DNA of 63,804 nucleotides from an uncultured Glaciecola sp. (GCA_937125395.1 CAKZLI010000034.1:1-63804); one strand, 5' to 3'. Numbered from the stretch's first letter, positions 28,219 to 37,852 are shown. Program-made: numbers and translations. Notes: a model not told the origin generated them from the sequence alone.

Positions 28219-29772
28219 ATGAGAATGAAGCGCTTGCAGATTATAAGATTTTGGTGTGTTAAACAAATATTAACGTTGTGCGTAATGGTATTCGCGACTA
28301 TGAGTCATTCAGTGTATGCTCAAATCGTGATTGATACTGATGAGTTAGTAACCTCACAGACTATTGAGCCTCAGGTTGGCACCCCCCAAGTACCCATTGT
28401 TTCTGCTATCGCATCCCCCCCAACAAGCCATACGCCGATTGCCAGTATCGTTGACAATTCCTCTTCGGTACACACAGTATATACCCCACCGAGCTCAGCG
28501 TATGTTGACTATTATTATGCCAATATGATGAACATTCAACCCTATTTACCCCGCGACTTGAGCACTACTGAATTAGGTTGCAGCGCATTACCTGCGCGTA
28601 ATACTCAAGAATATACATCATCAAATAGTGTTGATTACAGTTCGATTTATTGGGAACAGCGAGTCAAAGCTGATTGGAACTTTTTTGCAACAAGTGCTCA
28701 ATTAGGTAAAGTGTTGGTCATCGATTTTGGCATGGTCACTGAACAGGGCCAACGTCAATTAGGTTATCGCTATCTTGCCAACCAGCATACGCAAGATACA
28801 TTATACGAGCCATGGTCATCATCCAAAATATTTGCTTACACCGGTGCTATTGCCAAAGTCAGACAGTTGGGTATTGGCGCGCACGCGATGGTCGGCACTC
28901 ATTCTGTAGCCGAGTTAATTACCAGTATCAACACCTATGAGCCTTTGCCTGTCAATAACCCCATTGATACTATAGGTGATGACCGCAACTCCAATGCTAT
29001 CGCGACATATTTTACCAACATTGCTGGGCGTGATTATTTGACCAGTTTATTCCACGACCGCTGGTTGTTATTAAGCAATCCTTTGATTCGTTTTCGCGGC
29101 GCTTATGGCCCGGTGCCTTATGTTCCAAGTGCTCAATCTTGGTTAGATTTATCGACCCAAACGGTGCTTAACGTGCCGACATTCACGACCGCATACGCGG
29201 ATCCTGGATATCAAGGATACCGCTGTCAGTCTTGTGGTCTTTCCGGCAATAAACCGATGACGACACTGGCACAAGCGGAGTGGTTAAAACGCCTTGCAAC
29301 GCATGATCGCGACCCGTTAACTCGTCACCCGCATTTACGCAACATTGATGTCAGCACCTTATTCTATGGTGCCAAAGCCTATGCTAACGCTGATCAGACA
29401 GGAATAATCAAGCCAGCAAATGCAACAGAGCCGGCAGGTGGCATGCTGCAAGGTATCAGTCGTATGTTACACCATGCATTGGCAGAAGCGATGGCTGGAC
29501 AAGCGGTGAATAATCCTAAACAGGTTTTAGATGACGCGACACAAGGTCAGTGGCGAGTATTTCAAAAAATAGGCTGGGGACCAAGTGAAACCAGAACTAC
29601 GGGTGAAAACGTAGTGCTTGCACATGTTTGTTTACCTCACTATCAAGGTGGTCGAGAATTTACCATTGCAGCGCAAACCTCGCACCCCGACGCTACCGAT
29701 GAATCGGTTAATCATGCAGGCATAAAAATGCAACGAATGCTCACCCAAGCGATGATTCAACTACTACAATAG
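28219..29772 (+). CDS. Secreted serine hydrolase of probable class A beta-lactamase/PBP fold, function unknown
   Basis: 517 residues. A basic N-terminus and hydrophobic helix (about 15-34, ending VYAQ) form a signal peptide. I recognise no named family, but three active-site motifs of penicillin-recognising enzymes appear in order: SxxK (S200-S-S-K203 in EPWSSSKIFAYTG), an SxN-like S258-N259-A260 in DDRNSNAIATYF, and a KTG-like T460-T461-G462 in ETRTTGENVVLAHV. The 58-residue distance between the first two equals that in class A enzymes. A proline/threonine-rich stretch (about 45-95) links the signal to the domain. It is divergent from the nag operon, 34 bases away. Substrate unknown. Confidence 0.6.
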   Translation: MRMKRLQIIRFWCVKQILTLCVMVFATMSHSVYAQIVIDTDELVTSQTIEPQVGTPQVPIVSAIASPPTSHTPIASIVDNSSSVHTVYTPPSSAYVDYYYANMMNIQPYLPRDLSTTELGCSALPARNTQEYTSSNSVDYSSIYWEQRVKADWNFFATSAQLGKVLVIDFGMVTEQGQRQLGYRYLANQHTQDTLYEPWSSSKIFAYTGAIAKVRQLGIGAHAMVGTHSVAELITSINTYEPLPVNNPIDTIGDDRNSNAIATYFTNIAGRDYLTSLFHDRWLLLSNPLIRFRGAYGPVPYVPSAQSWLDLSTQTVLNVPTFTTAYADPGYQGYRCQSCGLSGNKPMTTLAQAEWLKRLATHDRDPLTRHPHLRNIDVSTLFYGAKAYANADQTGIIKPANATEPAGGMLQGISRMLHHALAEAMAGQAVNNPKQVLDDATQGQWRVFQKIGWGPSETRTTGENVVLAHVCLPHYQGGREFTIAAQTSHPDATDESVNHAGIKMQRMLTQAMIQLLQ

Positions 29773-29814
29773 TAATATAGGATTTTTTATCAACACAATG
29801 AAAAGGAACGATTC

Positions 29815-31542
29815 ATGATTAAAAAAATAGGACTGAGCGTATTAGGACTCCTAGTATTGCTGATATTGATATATGTATTTTTTGCCAACACACTTATCAA
29901 GACCATTGCAGAGCACGAGATCGGCAAAGCTCATGGCGCTGAAGCAAATATCGCGGATGTCGATCATACCTTAGTGCCACTCACTATCACGATAAATGGG
30001 GTTGAATTAACCGATGCACACAGCCCTTCGCGCAACCAAATACAAGTCGGCACTATCCAAGCTGATGTTGAATTTGCACCGCTATTATCACAAAAAATCG
30101 TGTTAGATAATGTGTTAATTGATCAAGTCGCGTTTAATCAAGCCCGCACTAACAACGGTGCAGTCTTTCGTCCACCAGGCCCTAGTTTGCAAGATATTCT
30201 CAGTGGTTTACCAAGCAAAGAGGACATACCATCCAAAGAAGATTTATTGGCCCGTTCTGCATTACAAACACCCGGTGCGGTTGCGGCTGCAAAAGCAACG
30301 CAGGCGCAATACTTAACCCCACTCAAAACCCAGTATGAAAGCTTACCAAACAAAGCTGATATTGAGAATTACAAAACCCAATTTAAAGCCTTACAAAAAA
30401 CCGACTACAAAAACCCTGCAGCGCTGCTGAATGCCAAACAGACTTGGGATACCTTAAAGCAGTCAATGCAAGCGGATAAAGTCAAAATTAAAGCGTTTAA
30501 AACATTGGCATCGAAGGCTAATGCGGCGCTAAAAAGCAACATTGCGGATTTAAACGCCGCCCCTAAAGCCGACTATGCCCTCATGCAAAATCTGATTGCA
30601 GGGGATAGTGATGCATTGTCGCAGATCACACAAATGGTATTTGGTGCCAAAGCTCAGCAATTTAATACGACTTTATTAACCATTATAAATACGATCGCCC
30701 CCATGCTAGCTCCTGCACCGGATGCCCCACCAGTGGTCATTGATCCGAATGCTACATACCCTAATTTGTTAGTGAGGCAAGCGACGGTCAACCTTGCGGT
30801 GGCCGGTCAGGTCATCAGTAGTGAATGGCAAAATATCACGGACCAACATGTCATTACCAAAACCCCGACTACGTTTGCTCTAAATGCGTCGACTCAACAA
30901 AACAGCGCAAATGCGTTGTGGGAACAATTATCGATGCAAGGTGATTTTTCAATTTTACCGGAAGGCGTGAATGCATTTCAGCAGTGGGATATTGCAGGAT
31001 TGGTATTAGAAAATTTACCCGTTAGCAATGATCCTCGGTTAAACGCGATCATTAAACAAGCGGCGTTATTTTCTAAAGGAGAAGTACGCATGCAAAATAA
31101 TACAATTGCAGGTGCTGCTGAGTTCTTGTTTGACCAACTTGCACTAGAAGCGCAAGGGAATGATAAATATGCTCAAATTATCGCGCAAACCCTCAATACG
31201 TTAGATACGTTGAATGTGAAAACAACCTATAGCGGAGAATTAAACGCCCCTGTGTTATCGCTTAAATCTGATTTAGACAACCGCTTAGGCAAAGCATTGA
31301 TGCAAGGTATTTTATCTGACCAATCAGGCCCGCTGTCTGACCTGCGCCAAGAGCTGCAAGCCCAAGCTGCAGAAGGTTTAGGGATTGCACAAGGCGACCT
31401 GTCGCAAGTCACCCTACTACTGCAATTAGCCAATGGTGATTTGAGTAGCTTGGATTCATTATTGAGTAGCGAATTAGGTGGTAAAGAACAACTTAAGAAT
31501 AAGCTATTGGATAAACTCAAAGGCAAATTTTTAGGAGACTAG
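29815..31542 (+). CDS. TIGR03545-family anchored protein (AsmA-like)
   Basis: 575 residues. One N-terminal membrane helix (about 5-24) anchors a large periplasmic region. The start 'DVDHTLVPLTITINGVELTDAH' and 'FAPLLSQKIVLDNVLIDQVAFNQART' resemble AsmA/DUF748-type repeats, and the long charged central part (about 125-270) is predicted helical. I place it in TIGR03545, a family of unknown function seen in Alteromonas and Vibrio relatives. An AAAGGAA motif precedes the ATG. It runs toward ftsB with a hairpin between. Confidence 0.75.
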   Translation: MIKKIGLSVLGLLVLLILIYVFFANTLIKTIAEHEIGKAHGAEANIADVDHTLVPLTITINGVELTDAHSPSRNQIQVGTIQADVEFAPLLSQKIVLDNVLIDQVAFNQARTNNGAVFRPPGPSLQDILSGLPSKEDIPSKEDLLARSALQTPGAVAAAKATQAQYLTPLKTQYESLPNKADIENYKTQFKALQKTDYKNPAALLNAKQTWDTLKQSMQADKVKIKAFKTLASKANAALKSNIADLNAAPKADYALMQNLIAGDSDALSQITQMVFGAKAQQFNTTLLTIINTIAPMLAPAPDAPPVVIDPNATYPNLLVRQATVNLAVAGQVISSEWQNITDQHVITKTPTTFALNASTQQNSANALWEQLSMQGDFSILPEGVNAFQQWDIAGLVLENLPVSNDPRLNAIIKQAALFSKGEVRMQNNTIAGAAEFLFDQLALEAQGNDKYAQIIAQTLNTLDTLNVKTTYSGELNAPVLSLKSDLDNRLGKALMQGILSDQSGPLSDLRQELQAQAAEGLGIAQGDLSQVTLLLQLANGDLSSLDSLLSSELGGKEQLKNKLLDKLKGKFLGD

Positions 31543-31565
31543 GCAATTCCTCTTAAACCCTTTAC

Positions 31566-31591
31566 AATACCCCCATCTATCTGGGGGTATT
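31566..31591 (+). promoter_or_regulatory. Hairpin immediately before the ftsB start
   Basis: AATACCCCCA (31566-31575) pairs perfectly with TGGGGGTATT (31582-31591) around a six-base loop. The stem ends four bases before the ftsB GTG and contains the only G-rich stretch that could act as its ribosome site. It may terminate the preceding gene or restrict ftsB translation; the T-run is short (TATTTGTTGT). Confidence 0.65.
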
Positions 31592-31595
31592 TGTT

Positions 31596-31883
31596 GTGTG
31601 GCAGAAAAAAATCATATTAGTGGTATTGATTGCGTTGCTCGTTGCGCTGCAATATCGTTTGTGGTTTGGAAAACGCAGTGTGCCTGATTATTTGACCCTA
31701 CAAAATGAAGTAGAACAGCGGCAAACACAAAATGCAAATCTGGCACAACGCAACAAACTCCTTGCTGCAGATATCAACGATCTTAAGATCGGTTTAGACG
31801 CCATCGAAGAACGAGCGCGCAATGAACTTGGACTCATCAAAGAAGGGGAAACTTTCTATCGGATTATTCCTAACGAACAATAA
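31596..31883 (+). CDS. ftsB: Cell division protein FtsB
   Basis: 95 residues from a GTG (31596). A short cytoplasmic tip (MWQKK), one membrane helix (about 6-20) and a periplasmic coiled coil with heptad leucines (about 30-70), then ERARNELGLIKEGETFYRI, the conserved C-terminal signature. FtsB bridges FtsL and FtsQ in the divisome. It opens the ftsB-ispD-ispF-truD block conserved in gammaproteobacteria. The GTG start and upstream hairpin suggest limited translation. Confidence 0.95.
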   Translation: MWQKKIILVVLIALLVALQYRLWFGKRSVPDYLTLQNEVEQRQTQNANLAQRNKLLAADINDLKIGLDAIEERARNELGLIKEGETFYRIIPNEQ

Positions 31884-31909
31884 TCCCTTAGTCAGTAAAC
31901 AACATATCC

Positions 31910-32656
31910 ATGCAAATTAAACACGATAGCGATGGCCCTTTGAACTCATCTACCCTACCTGCTATTACTGCTATAGTGCCTGCTGCAGGCATTGGCTCAA
32001 GAATGGCTGCCAAAGTGGCTAAACAGTATTTATTGCTCGGTGAGCAAACCGTATTAGAACATACACTCTCCGCGTTATTGGCACACCCACGGATTAACCG
32101 CATCGTTGTCGTGTTGCACCCTGAAGATGATACTTTTGCGCAATTACCACTGGCGCAACATCCGCAGATTAGTACTGTGATTGGTGGTGCTGAGCGGGTA
32201 GATTCAGTGCTGCAAGGATTATACGCTATGCCGGATAACCATTGGGTATTGGTGCATGATGCTGCCAGGCCTTGTATACAACAGCACGATATCGATGCAT
32301 TACTTAGTAATATCAATGATGTTGATTTTGCGGGGGCTATTTTGGCCACACCCGTCATCGACACGATGAAACGTGCGCGTCAAGAGCATCAAACACCATC
32401 CATTGAGCATACAGTCGATCGCGAATCACTGTGGCATGCATTAACACCACAACTGTTTGCTTCCGCTGACCTGACAGACGCCATTGTTAATGCCCAAGCA
32501 CAACAACACCTAATTACCGATGAAGCATCGGCGATGGAGTATGCTGGTTATCACATTAGCTTAGTCTCAGGTGATCCGAGCAACATAAAAATAACTCGAC
32601 CTGAAGATCTGGCTTTAGCGCATTTTTTTCTGACCCAACAAGGGCGTATTACATGA
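31910..32656 (+). CDS. ispD: 2-C-methyl-D-erythritol 4-phosphate cytidylyltransferase IspD
   Basis: 248 residues. The CTP-binding loop '[20 protein letters not shown]' carries the Arg and Lys used in catalysis; '[11 protein letters not shown]' and '[12 protein letters not shown]' are further family motifs. It makes CDP-methylerythritol in the MEP isoprenoid pathway. It begins 26 bases after ftsB and its stop overlaps ispF (ATGA). Confidence 0.96.
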   Translation: MQIKHDSDGPLNSSTLPAITAIVPAAGIGSRMAAKVAKQYLLLGEQTVLEHTLSALLAHPRINRIVVVLHPEDDTFAQLPLAQHPQISTVIGGAERVDSVLQGLYAMPDNHWVLVHDAARPCIQQHDIDALLSNINDVDFAGAILATPVIDTMKRARQEHQTPSIEHTVDRESLWHALTPQLFASADLTDAIVNAQAQQHLITDEASAMEYAGYHISLVSGDPSNIKITRPEDLALAHFFLTQQGRIT

Positions 32657-33129
32657 ATATTCGAATTGGACATGGTTTTGATGTACACAAATTTGGTGGC
32701 AACAAACCGTTAATCTTAGCCGGTCAACACATTGCATATGAGCAAGGTTTACTTGCCCACTCTGACGGTGATGTGGTGTTACATGCGCTGTGTGATGCCT
32801 TACTTGGTGCGGTTGCACTAGGTGATATCGGTCGTCATTTTCCAGATACGGATCCACAATTTGCCGGTGCAGATAGCGGCCAATTACTGCAACATGTCTA
32901 TGCGTTAGTCACTGAAAAAGGTTACACAATCGGGAATGTTGATATCACAATTGTTGCTCAAGCCCCAAAAATGGCACCTCACATTCAAGCAATGCGCAAC
33001 CATGTTGCTCATTTATTAGACACAATCATTGACAATGTTAATGTCAAAGCAACCACCACTGAACAACTTGGCTATACCGGACGCAAAGAAGGGATTGCCA
33101 CACACGCTGTCGTGTTGGTACAACGATGA
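32653..33129 (+). CDS. ispF: 2-C-methyl-D-erythritol 2,4-cyclodiphosphate synthase IspF
   Basis: 158 residues, the standard length. Metal ligands in '[11 protein letters not shown]' (Asp, His) and the conserved '[19 protein letters not shown]', '[10 protein letters not shown]' and C-terminal '[18 protein letters not shown]' are all present. It forms the cyclic diphosphate of the MEP pathway. Four-base overlaps with ispD and truD show tight translational coupling. Confidence 0.97.
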   Translation: MNIRIGHGFDVHKFGGNKPLILAGQHIAYEQGLLAHSDGDVVLHALCDALLGAVALGDIGRHFPDTDPQFAGADSGQLLQHVYALVTEKGYTIGNVDITIVAQAPKMAPHIQAMRNHVAHLLDTIIDNVNVKATTTEQLGYTGRKEGIATHAVVLVQR

Positions 33130-34220
33130 GTGATTTTTTAACATACCCGGATGTAAACTTTGCTTACGCGTCAAGTCCACCGATGGTCACGGCTGCTTTC
33201 AAACGGGAGCTATCTGATTTTAAAGTGACCGAAATACTGGGTTTTGAGCCAACCGGTGACGGCGAACATATTTTTATTCGGTTAGAAAAAACCGGCCTCA
33301 ATACTGCTTATATTGCTGAACAACTTGCTAGTTTTGTGCAACTGCCACTGCGCAATGTGACCTATGCAGGCCGTAAAGATAAATTTTCTCAATCCACTCA
33401 ATGGTTTGGCATCCATAGTCCAGGTAAAAAAACATTCAACTGGGACGATTTTCAGCTAGAAGGTGTGCAAATCATTGAGATTACGCGCCATGACAAAAAA
33501 TTACGCACTGGTGTACTCAAACATAACCATTTTGCCATTACCCTGCGAGCCGTGAGTGACATGGATGAGCTACTCGCCCGTATTCATCGCATTGAGCAAT
33601 GTGGGGTGCCTAACTATTACGGTCAACAACGCTTTGGTGAAGTCCGTTTCTTAGATGAACAAGGCCAGCAGCAAACCAAAGTTGGAGGTAATCTGTTACT
33701 GGCTGAACAGCTTTTTACCGGCGGCAAAATCAAAAATCGCAATAAACGCTCTGTCGCTATCTCCGCCTTACGCAGTTGGATATTTAATGTAGCAGTGGCA
33801 CAACGTGTTAGTTCAGGTAGCGATAAGAGTATTGAGAGTGGCGATGCAGTGATGCTCAGCGGCACGAATAGTTTCTTTGTCGCACAAGAGGCCGATTTAC
33901 CTGATTTACAACGCCGGTTTGTTGAACGCGATCTCGATCTCACCGCTCCTTTATGGGGAGCTGGCAAATTAGTGACCCAAGGCGAACAAGGTGCGCATGA
34001 ACAACATATTGCGCAACGTTATCCCGATATCTGTGCAGCCTTAGTGGATCTTGGACTCAAACAAGAGCGTCGTGCCATGCATTTATACCCACAAGAATTA
34101 ACAACACAAGTGCTTGATTCTGATACACTCTTATTGCAATTCGCATTACCTGTAGGGTGTTTTGCTACCTCTATATTGCGTGAATGCTGCGTGACTCATC
34201 AACAGGATTTTCAGGCGTAG
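33126..34220 (+). CDS. truD: tRNA pseudouridine(13) synthase TruD
   Basis: 364 residues. The catalytic aspartate is in '[19 protein letters not shown]' (about residue 80), and '[12 protein letters not shown]' is the TruD signature. The central insertion (TRUD domain) lies at about 155-300. It isomerises U13 in tRNA-Glu. It overlaps ispF by four bases. In most relatives surE follows; here pcm follows after 12 bases. Confidence 0.96.
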   Translation: MSDFLTYPDVNFAYASSPPMVTAAFKRELSDFKVTEILGFEPTGDGEHIFIRLEKTGLNTAYIAEQLASFVQLPLRNVTYAGRKDKFSQSTQWFGIHSPGKKTFNWDDFQLEGVQIIEITRHDKKLRTGVLKHNHFAITLRAVSDMDELLARIHRIEQCGVPNYYGQQRFGEVRFLDEQGQQQTKVGGNLLLAEQLFTGGKIKNRNKRSVAISALRSWIFNVAVAQRVSSGSDKSIESGDAVMLSGTNSFFVAQEADLPDLQRRFVERDLDLTAPLWGAGKLVTQGEQGAHEQHIAQRYPDICAALVDLGLKQERRAMHLYPQELTTQVLDSDTLLLQFALPVGCFATSILRECCVTHQQDFQA

Positions 34221-34232
34221 ACGGAGCTAGAT

Positions 34233-34874
34233 ATGTTAAGAAAAGCAGTTAATCTTATCGCAACGATCCGAGCATTAGGCGTGACGGATGATGTGGTATT
34301 AAACGTATTGGGTGAAATCGATAGAACGTTGTTTTTACCTCCAACTCTTACCCACAAAGCATTTGAAAATAACGCACTGCCCATAGGTCAAGGACAAACC
34401 TTATCGCAACCGTATACCGTTGCAAGGATGAGTACAATATTACGGCAGCATATGATAGAGCAAGACATTGAGGCACCGCATATTTTAGAAATTGGTACAG
34501 GCTCAGGCTATCAAACCAGTGTACTGTCACGTTTATTCAAACATGTATGCAGTATTGAGCGAATTAAAGCCTTACAGTTTCAAGCGCGTCGCCGTTTGCA
34601 ACACCTAGACTGTCATAATGTATCGTTAAAACATGGCGATGGCTGGCAAGGATGGTCAAGTAAAGGGCCATATGACGGTATTATTGTGACAGCTGCAGCA
34701 AGTCACTTACCTGAAGCCTTATTACAACAGTTATCCCCTTCTGGATGCTTATTAATTCCTGTGGGCGATGCCCAACAACATTTGTATTTATATCAAAGAG
34801 ATGGCGATACCTTTACTCATCAATTAATTGAAGAAGTCAAATTTGTCCCGTTAGTGCCTGGAGATTTATTGTGA
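34233..34874 (+). CDS. pcm: Protein-L-isoaspartate O-methyltransferase
   Basis: 213 residues. The SAM-binding motif 'ILEIGTGSGYQTSVLSRL' and the upstream 'NALPIGQGQTLSQPYTVARM' substrate motif are typical. It repairs isoaspartyl residues in aged proteins, a stationary-phase function in keeping with its closeness to rpoS. Its usual upstream partner surE is missing. Its TGA overlaps the GTG start of the next gene. Confidence 0.95.
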   Translation: MLRKAVNLIATIRALGVTDDVVLNVLGEIDRTLFLPPTLTHKAFENNALPIGQGQTLSQPYTVARMSTILRQHMIEQDIEAPHILEIGTGSGYQTSVLSRLFKHVCSIERIKALQFQARRRLQHLDCHNVSLKHGDGWQGWSSKGPYDGIIVTAAASHLPEALLQQLSPSGCLLIPVGDAQQHLYLYQRDGDTFTHQLIEEVKFVPLVPGDLL

Positions 34875-35449
34875 AGCTATTTACCCCCTTATATGATGCC
34901 TGTTTACGCTGGGCCAAACACCCACATGCTGATAAGTATCTAGCTGGATTGAGCTTTTCTGAGTCAGTTATCTTCCCGATCCCGCCTGACGTTATGCTCG
35001 CCCCTATGGCCTTAGCTAAGCCTCAAAAAGCATGGTGGTTTGCATTAATCTGTACATTAGCCTCCGTTATTGGTGGCATGGCCGGTTATTTACTGGGGTA
35101 TTTAGCCTTCGATTCATTAATTGCGCCATTGATTGAGTCAATGCACTATCAAGACAAACTAGCCACTGCGACGACTTGGTTCACTGAGTATGGTGTTTGG
35201 GTGGTATTTATTGCTGGTTTTTCGCCTATCCCATACAAAGTCTTTACCATCAGTGCGGGGGTGTTAGGGATGTTATTTGTGCCTTTTGTGATTGCTTCGT
35301 TTATCGGTCGAGGCTGCCGTTTTTTCTTAGTCGCAGGATTAATGTATTGGGGTGGTACCCAAATGGAAGCCAAGCTACGCCAATATGTAGAAACGCTAGG
35401 ATGGATAACTATCGCGCTTGCGATCATCGCTTATCTAGTCATTCGTTAA
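34871..35449 (+). CDS. yqaA: YqaA-family inner membrane protein (DedA/VTT-related)
   Basis: 192 residues from a GTG overlapping the pcm stop (GTGA). Four hydrophobic segments. The 'FSESVIFPIPPDVMLAPMALAKP' stretch and 'AGFSPIPYKVFTISAGVLGM' are conserved in YqaA and in the wider VTT/DedA superfamily, which includes lipid scramblases and polyprenyl-phosphate translocases. The role of YqaA itself is not established. It sits in the conserved pcm-yqaA-nlpD-rpoS order of Alteromonadales. Confidence 0.9.
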   Translation: MKLFTPLYDACLRWAKHPHADKYLAGLSFSESVIFPIPPDVMLAPMALAKPQKAWWFALICTLASVIGGMAGYLLGYLAFDSLIAPLIESMHYQDKLATATTWFTEYGVWVVFIAGFSPIPYKVFTISAGVLGMLFVPFVIASFIGRGCRFFLVAGLMYWGGTQMEAKLRQYVETLGWITIALAIIAYLVIR

Positions 35450-35462
35450 GAGGAGCACGACG

Positions 35463-36287
35463 ATGCCCGGTTTTATTTCTCACCACGTAAGCCCTATATT
35501 ATTGAGCATCTTCGTCAGTATAATGCTCTTGAGCGGCTGTAGTGCAAGAAATAACCCTGCACCAGTTGTCAATATTGACACACGCGTGGACGAGAGTACA
35601 CCTTGGGATAATGCCCGATCGCACCAAGTGCAAACCGGTGAAACCTTGTATGGTATTGCGTGGCTATATGGCTTAGATTACCAACGTTTAGCACAAAACA
35701 ATGGCCTGACTGAGCCCTACCCCATCCAAGTCGGGCAGCGCCTAACATTAACCACGAAAAGCATTAAACAAGCACCCCAATTAGCCGATACAAAAAGAAC
35801 GGTGAAGACAGCTGCATCGTCAAATACAGTTGCGCAGACTAACAAGTCGGTGTATCGTAGTCCAAGTAAAGCGGTGTCAAAGAAAAACACCGTCAAGCAG
35901 TTACCCCAGCGTGTTAAACGTTGGGTTTGGCCAACAAAAGGAACCATTGTTGGTACGTTTTCAACCGCTGAAGCGGGTATCAAAGGTATTGAAATAGCCA
36001 ATGCCATCGGTACTCCGGTCGTCTCAGCAGCCGAGGGTAAAGTCGTTTATAGCGGTAACGCTCTTAGAGGTTATGGAAACCTGGTAATCATAAAGCATAC
36101 GAGTAAATTTTTAAGTGCGTATGCACATAACAGTAAAATATTAGTCCAAGAACGGGATTTTGTAAAAGCCGGACAACGTATTGCCGAGATAGGTGATTCG
36201 GGAACTAATAGTGCGAAACTCAGATTTGAGATCCGTTATAACGGTAAATCTCTTGATCCACTGAAGTATTTGCCAGCTCAAAAATAA
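35463..36287 (+). CDS. nlpD: Murein hydrolase activator lipoprotein NlpD
   Basis: 274 residues. A lipoprotein signal ends in LLSGC (C26). A LysM domain (about 55-100, 'HQVQTGETLYGIAWLYGLDYQRLAQNNGL') is followed by a basic linker and a LytM/M23 domain (about 155-274). The M23 zinc ligands are lost (AKLRFEIR in place of the usual LHFEIR), the degenerate state expected of NlpD, which activates the amidase AmiC and does not cut itself. In E. coli the main rpoS promoter lies inside nlpD. Confidence 0.94.
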   Translation: MPGFISHHVSPILLSIFVSIMLLSGCSARNNPAPVVNIDTRVDESTPWDNARSHQVQTGETLYGIAWLYGLDYQRLAQNNGLTEPYPIQVGQRLTLTTKSIKQAPQLADTKRTVKTAASSNTVAQTNKSVYRSPSKAVSKKNTVKQLPQRVKRWVWPTKGTIVGTFSTAEAGIKGIEIANAIGTPVVSAAEGKVVYSGNALRGYGNLVIIKHTSKFLSAYAHNSKILVQERDFVKAGQRIAEIGDSGTNSAKLRFEIRYNGKSLDPLKYLPAQK

Positions 36288-36357
36288 TAATAATAAAAAA
36301 AATATGGACGTTAGGAGGTGATAAATAATTATTCCGTTTTAAGCAGGAGATGTACTC
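36288..36357 (+). promoter_or_regulatory. rpoS leader with mini-ORF and orphan Shine-Dalgarno
   Basis: The 70 bases before rpoS contain two ribosome-binding motifs. AGGAGAT (36346-36351) serves the rpoS ATG. A stronger one, AGGAGGTGAT (36313-36322), complementary over ten bases to the 16S rRNA 3' end, has no canonical start codon downstream at useful spacing. It lies inside a five-codon frame ATG GAC GTT AGG AGG TGA (36304-36321) that ends with two rare Arg codons. The stretch before it is almost all A and T. Confidence 0.55.
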
Positions 36358-37470
36358 ATGGGTCAAAAGAAAGATGAAGTGGTAGATATCAACGCTACCA
36401 AAAAAACACCAACTGACGATGCCATATTCGCCGCATCCAATATCAATAGTGTGGTTAAAACCAAAGGGTTAACCAAACCACGTCGCACCAGCAAAAACAC
36501 TATCAGCGCCGTCAAAGAGACCCCAACCAAAACTGAACCTAATAATAATGCGTTATATCCTGATGAAGAACCCACTGACAGTGATGTATTTGACGATTTT
36601 AATGTCGCTGATGATGTGCAAAAGAATCTTGATGCAACTCAATTGTATTTAGGCGAAATCGGATTTTCTCCCCTACTCAGCGCTGAAGAAGAAGTATTGT
36701 ACGCCCGCAAAGCGTTAAAAGGAGATAGCAAAGCACGTGAACGAATGATTGTCAGTAACCTGCGGTTAGTGGTCAAAATTGCTCGTCGCTATAAAAATCG
36801 AGGATTGGCATTACTTGATTTAATTGAAGAAGGGAATCTGGGTTTAATTCGCGCAGTTGAAAAATTCGATCCTGAGCGTGGTTTCCGATTTTCGACGTAT
36901 GCCACTTGGTGGATCAGGCAAACCATTGAACGTGCCATCATGAACCAAACCCGAACCATCCGGCTACCTATCCATGTCGTAAAAGAATTAAATGTCTATT
37001 TGCGCGCCGCGCGTAAGTTATCGCAAGAGCTCGATCATGAGCCTACCGCCGAAGAGATTGCTGATGCACTAAATATCCCTACTGAAGATGTCACTAAAAT
37101 GCTGCGCTTGAATGAGCGTATCTCTTCAGTCGATACGACGGTGGTCGGTGAAAGTGAAGGTAAAGGAATGTTAGATATCTTGGCTGATGAAAACTCATTT
37201 GGCCCAGAAGAAGAAGTGCAAGATAATGATATCAAATCAAGCATTGTCAAATGGCTAAAGGAATTGAATCCCAAGCAACGAGAGGTGTTAGCTCGACGTT
37301 TTGGCTTAATGGGTTACGAACCTTCGACATTAGAAGACGTTGGCGCTGAGATTGGGTTAACCCGAGAACGGGTTAGGCAGATCCAAGTGGAAGCCCTACG
37401 ACGCTTAAAAGACATGCTAGGGCATCAAGGGCTGAGTCTTGAAGCGATTTTTGATAATCCTGACAAATAA
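36358..37470 (+). CDS. rpoS: RNA polymerase sigma factor RpoS
   Basis: 370 residues, longer than the ~330 of E. coli because of a low-complexity Lys/Thr/Asn-rich N-terminal extension (about 1-85). Region 1.2-2 runs from '[22 protein letters not shown]' through '[29 protein letters not shown]' and '[16 protein letters not shown]'; region 3 has '[17 protein letters not shown]'; region 4 ends with '[18 protein letters not shown]'. It directs general stress and stationary-phase transcription. It follows nlpD as in nearly all gammaproteobacteria. Confidence 0.97.
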   Translation: MGQKKDEVVDINATKKTPTDDAIFAASNINSVVKTKGLTKPRRTSKNTISAVKETPTKTEPNNNALYPDEEPTDSDVFDDFNVADDVQKNLDATQLYLGEIGFSPLLSAEEEVLYARKALKGDSKARERMIVSNLRLVVKIARRYKNRGLALLDLIEEGNLGLIRAVEKFDPERGFRFSTYATWWIRQTIERAIMNQTRTIRLPIHVVKELNVYLRAARKLSQELDHEPTAEEIADALNIPTEDVTKMLRLNERISSVDTTVVGESEGKGMLDILADENSFGPEEEVQDNDIKSSIVKWLKELNPKQREVLARRFGLMGYEPSTLEDVGAEIGLTRERVRQIQVEALRRLKDMLGHQGLSLEAIFDNPDK

Positions 37471-37510
37471 CCGCAATAGTACCAGCTAGGACAATACCTG
37501 AGTGTCATCG

Positions 37511-37823
37511 CTAACGCGCAGAACCGCCCATGCAATTGGGCGAATTAGGAATCTGAGTCACCCCTTGCCACTTATCTTCGCTATACGTGTGGATCGCAAG
37601 CGCATGAATATCATTGGCAAGCTCCTGAGCCAACACCTCATTCACCATGCGATGACAAGCAAGTAAACGCTTACCAACAAAAGCATCACTGACGATGGTC
37701 ACTTTAAAATGGCTTTCTGAACCGGGTGCCACATTGTGCATGTGACTCTCATTTTCCACAAATAACTGAGTGGGCGTAAAGCCTGCTTTTAATTTGTCTA
37801 TAATACGTTGCTCTGTACTCATG
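37511..37823 (-). CDS. bolA: BolA-family protein
   Basis: 103 residues from ATG 37821-37823 with AAGGAAT upstream. The class II KH-like BolA fold is seen in 'ENESHMHNVAPGSESHFKVTIVSD' and 'GKRLLACHRMVNEVLAQEL', including the conserved His used for Fe-S binding with monothiol glutaredoxin and the FVGK/RVxRHR-like helix. BolA acts as a transcriptional regulator or Fe-S trafficking partner in the stress response. It converges with rpoS. Confidence 0.93.
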
Positions 37824-37852
37824 TTGCATTCCTTATCACCCAAAATAGAGTG

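Noticed and set aside
31888..32364. 158-codon minus-strand frame opposite ispD
   Set aside because: Cys/Ser-rich low-complexity translation opposite an intact conserved gene; no start signal.
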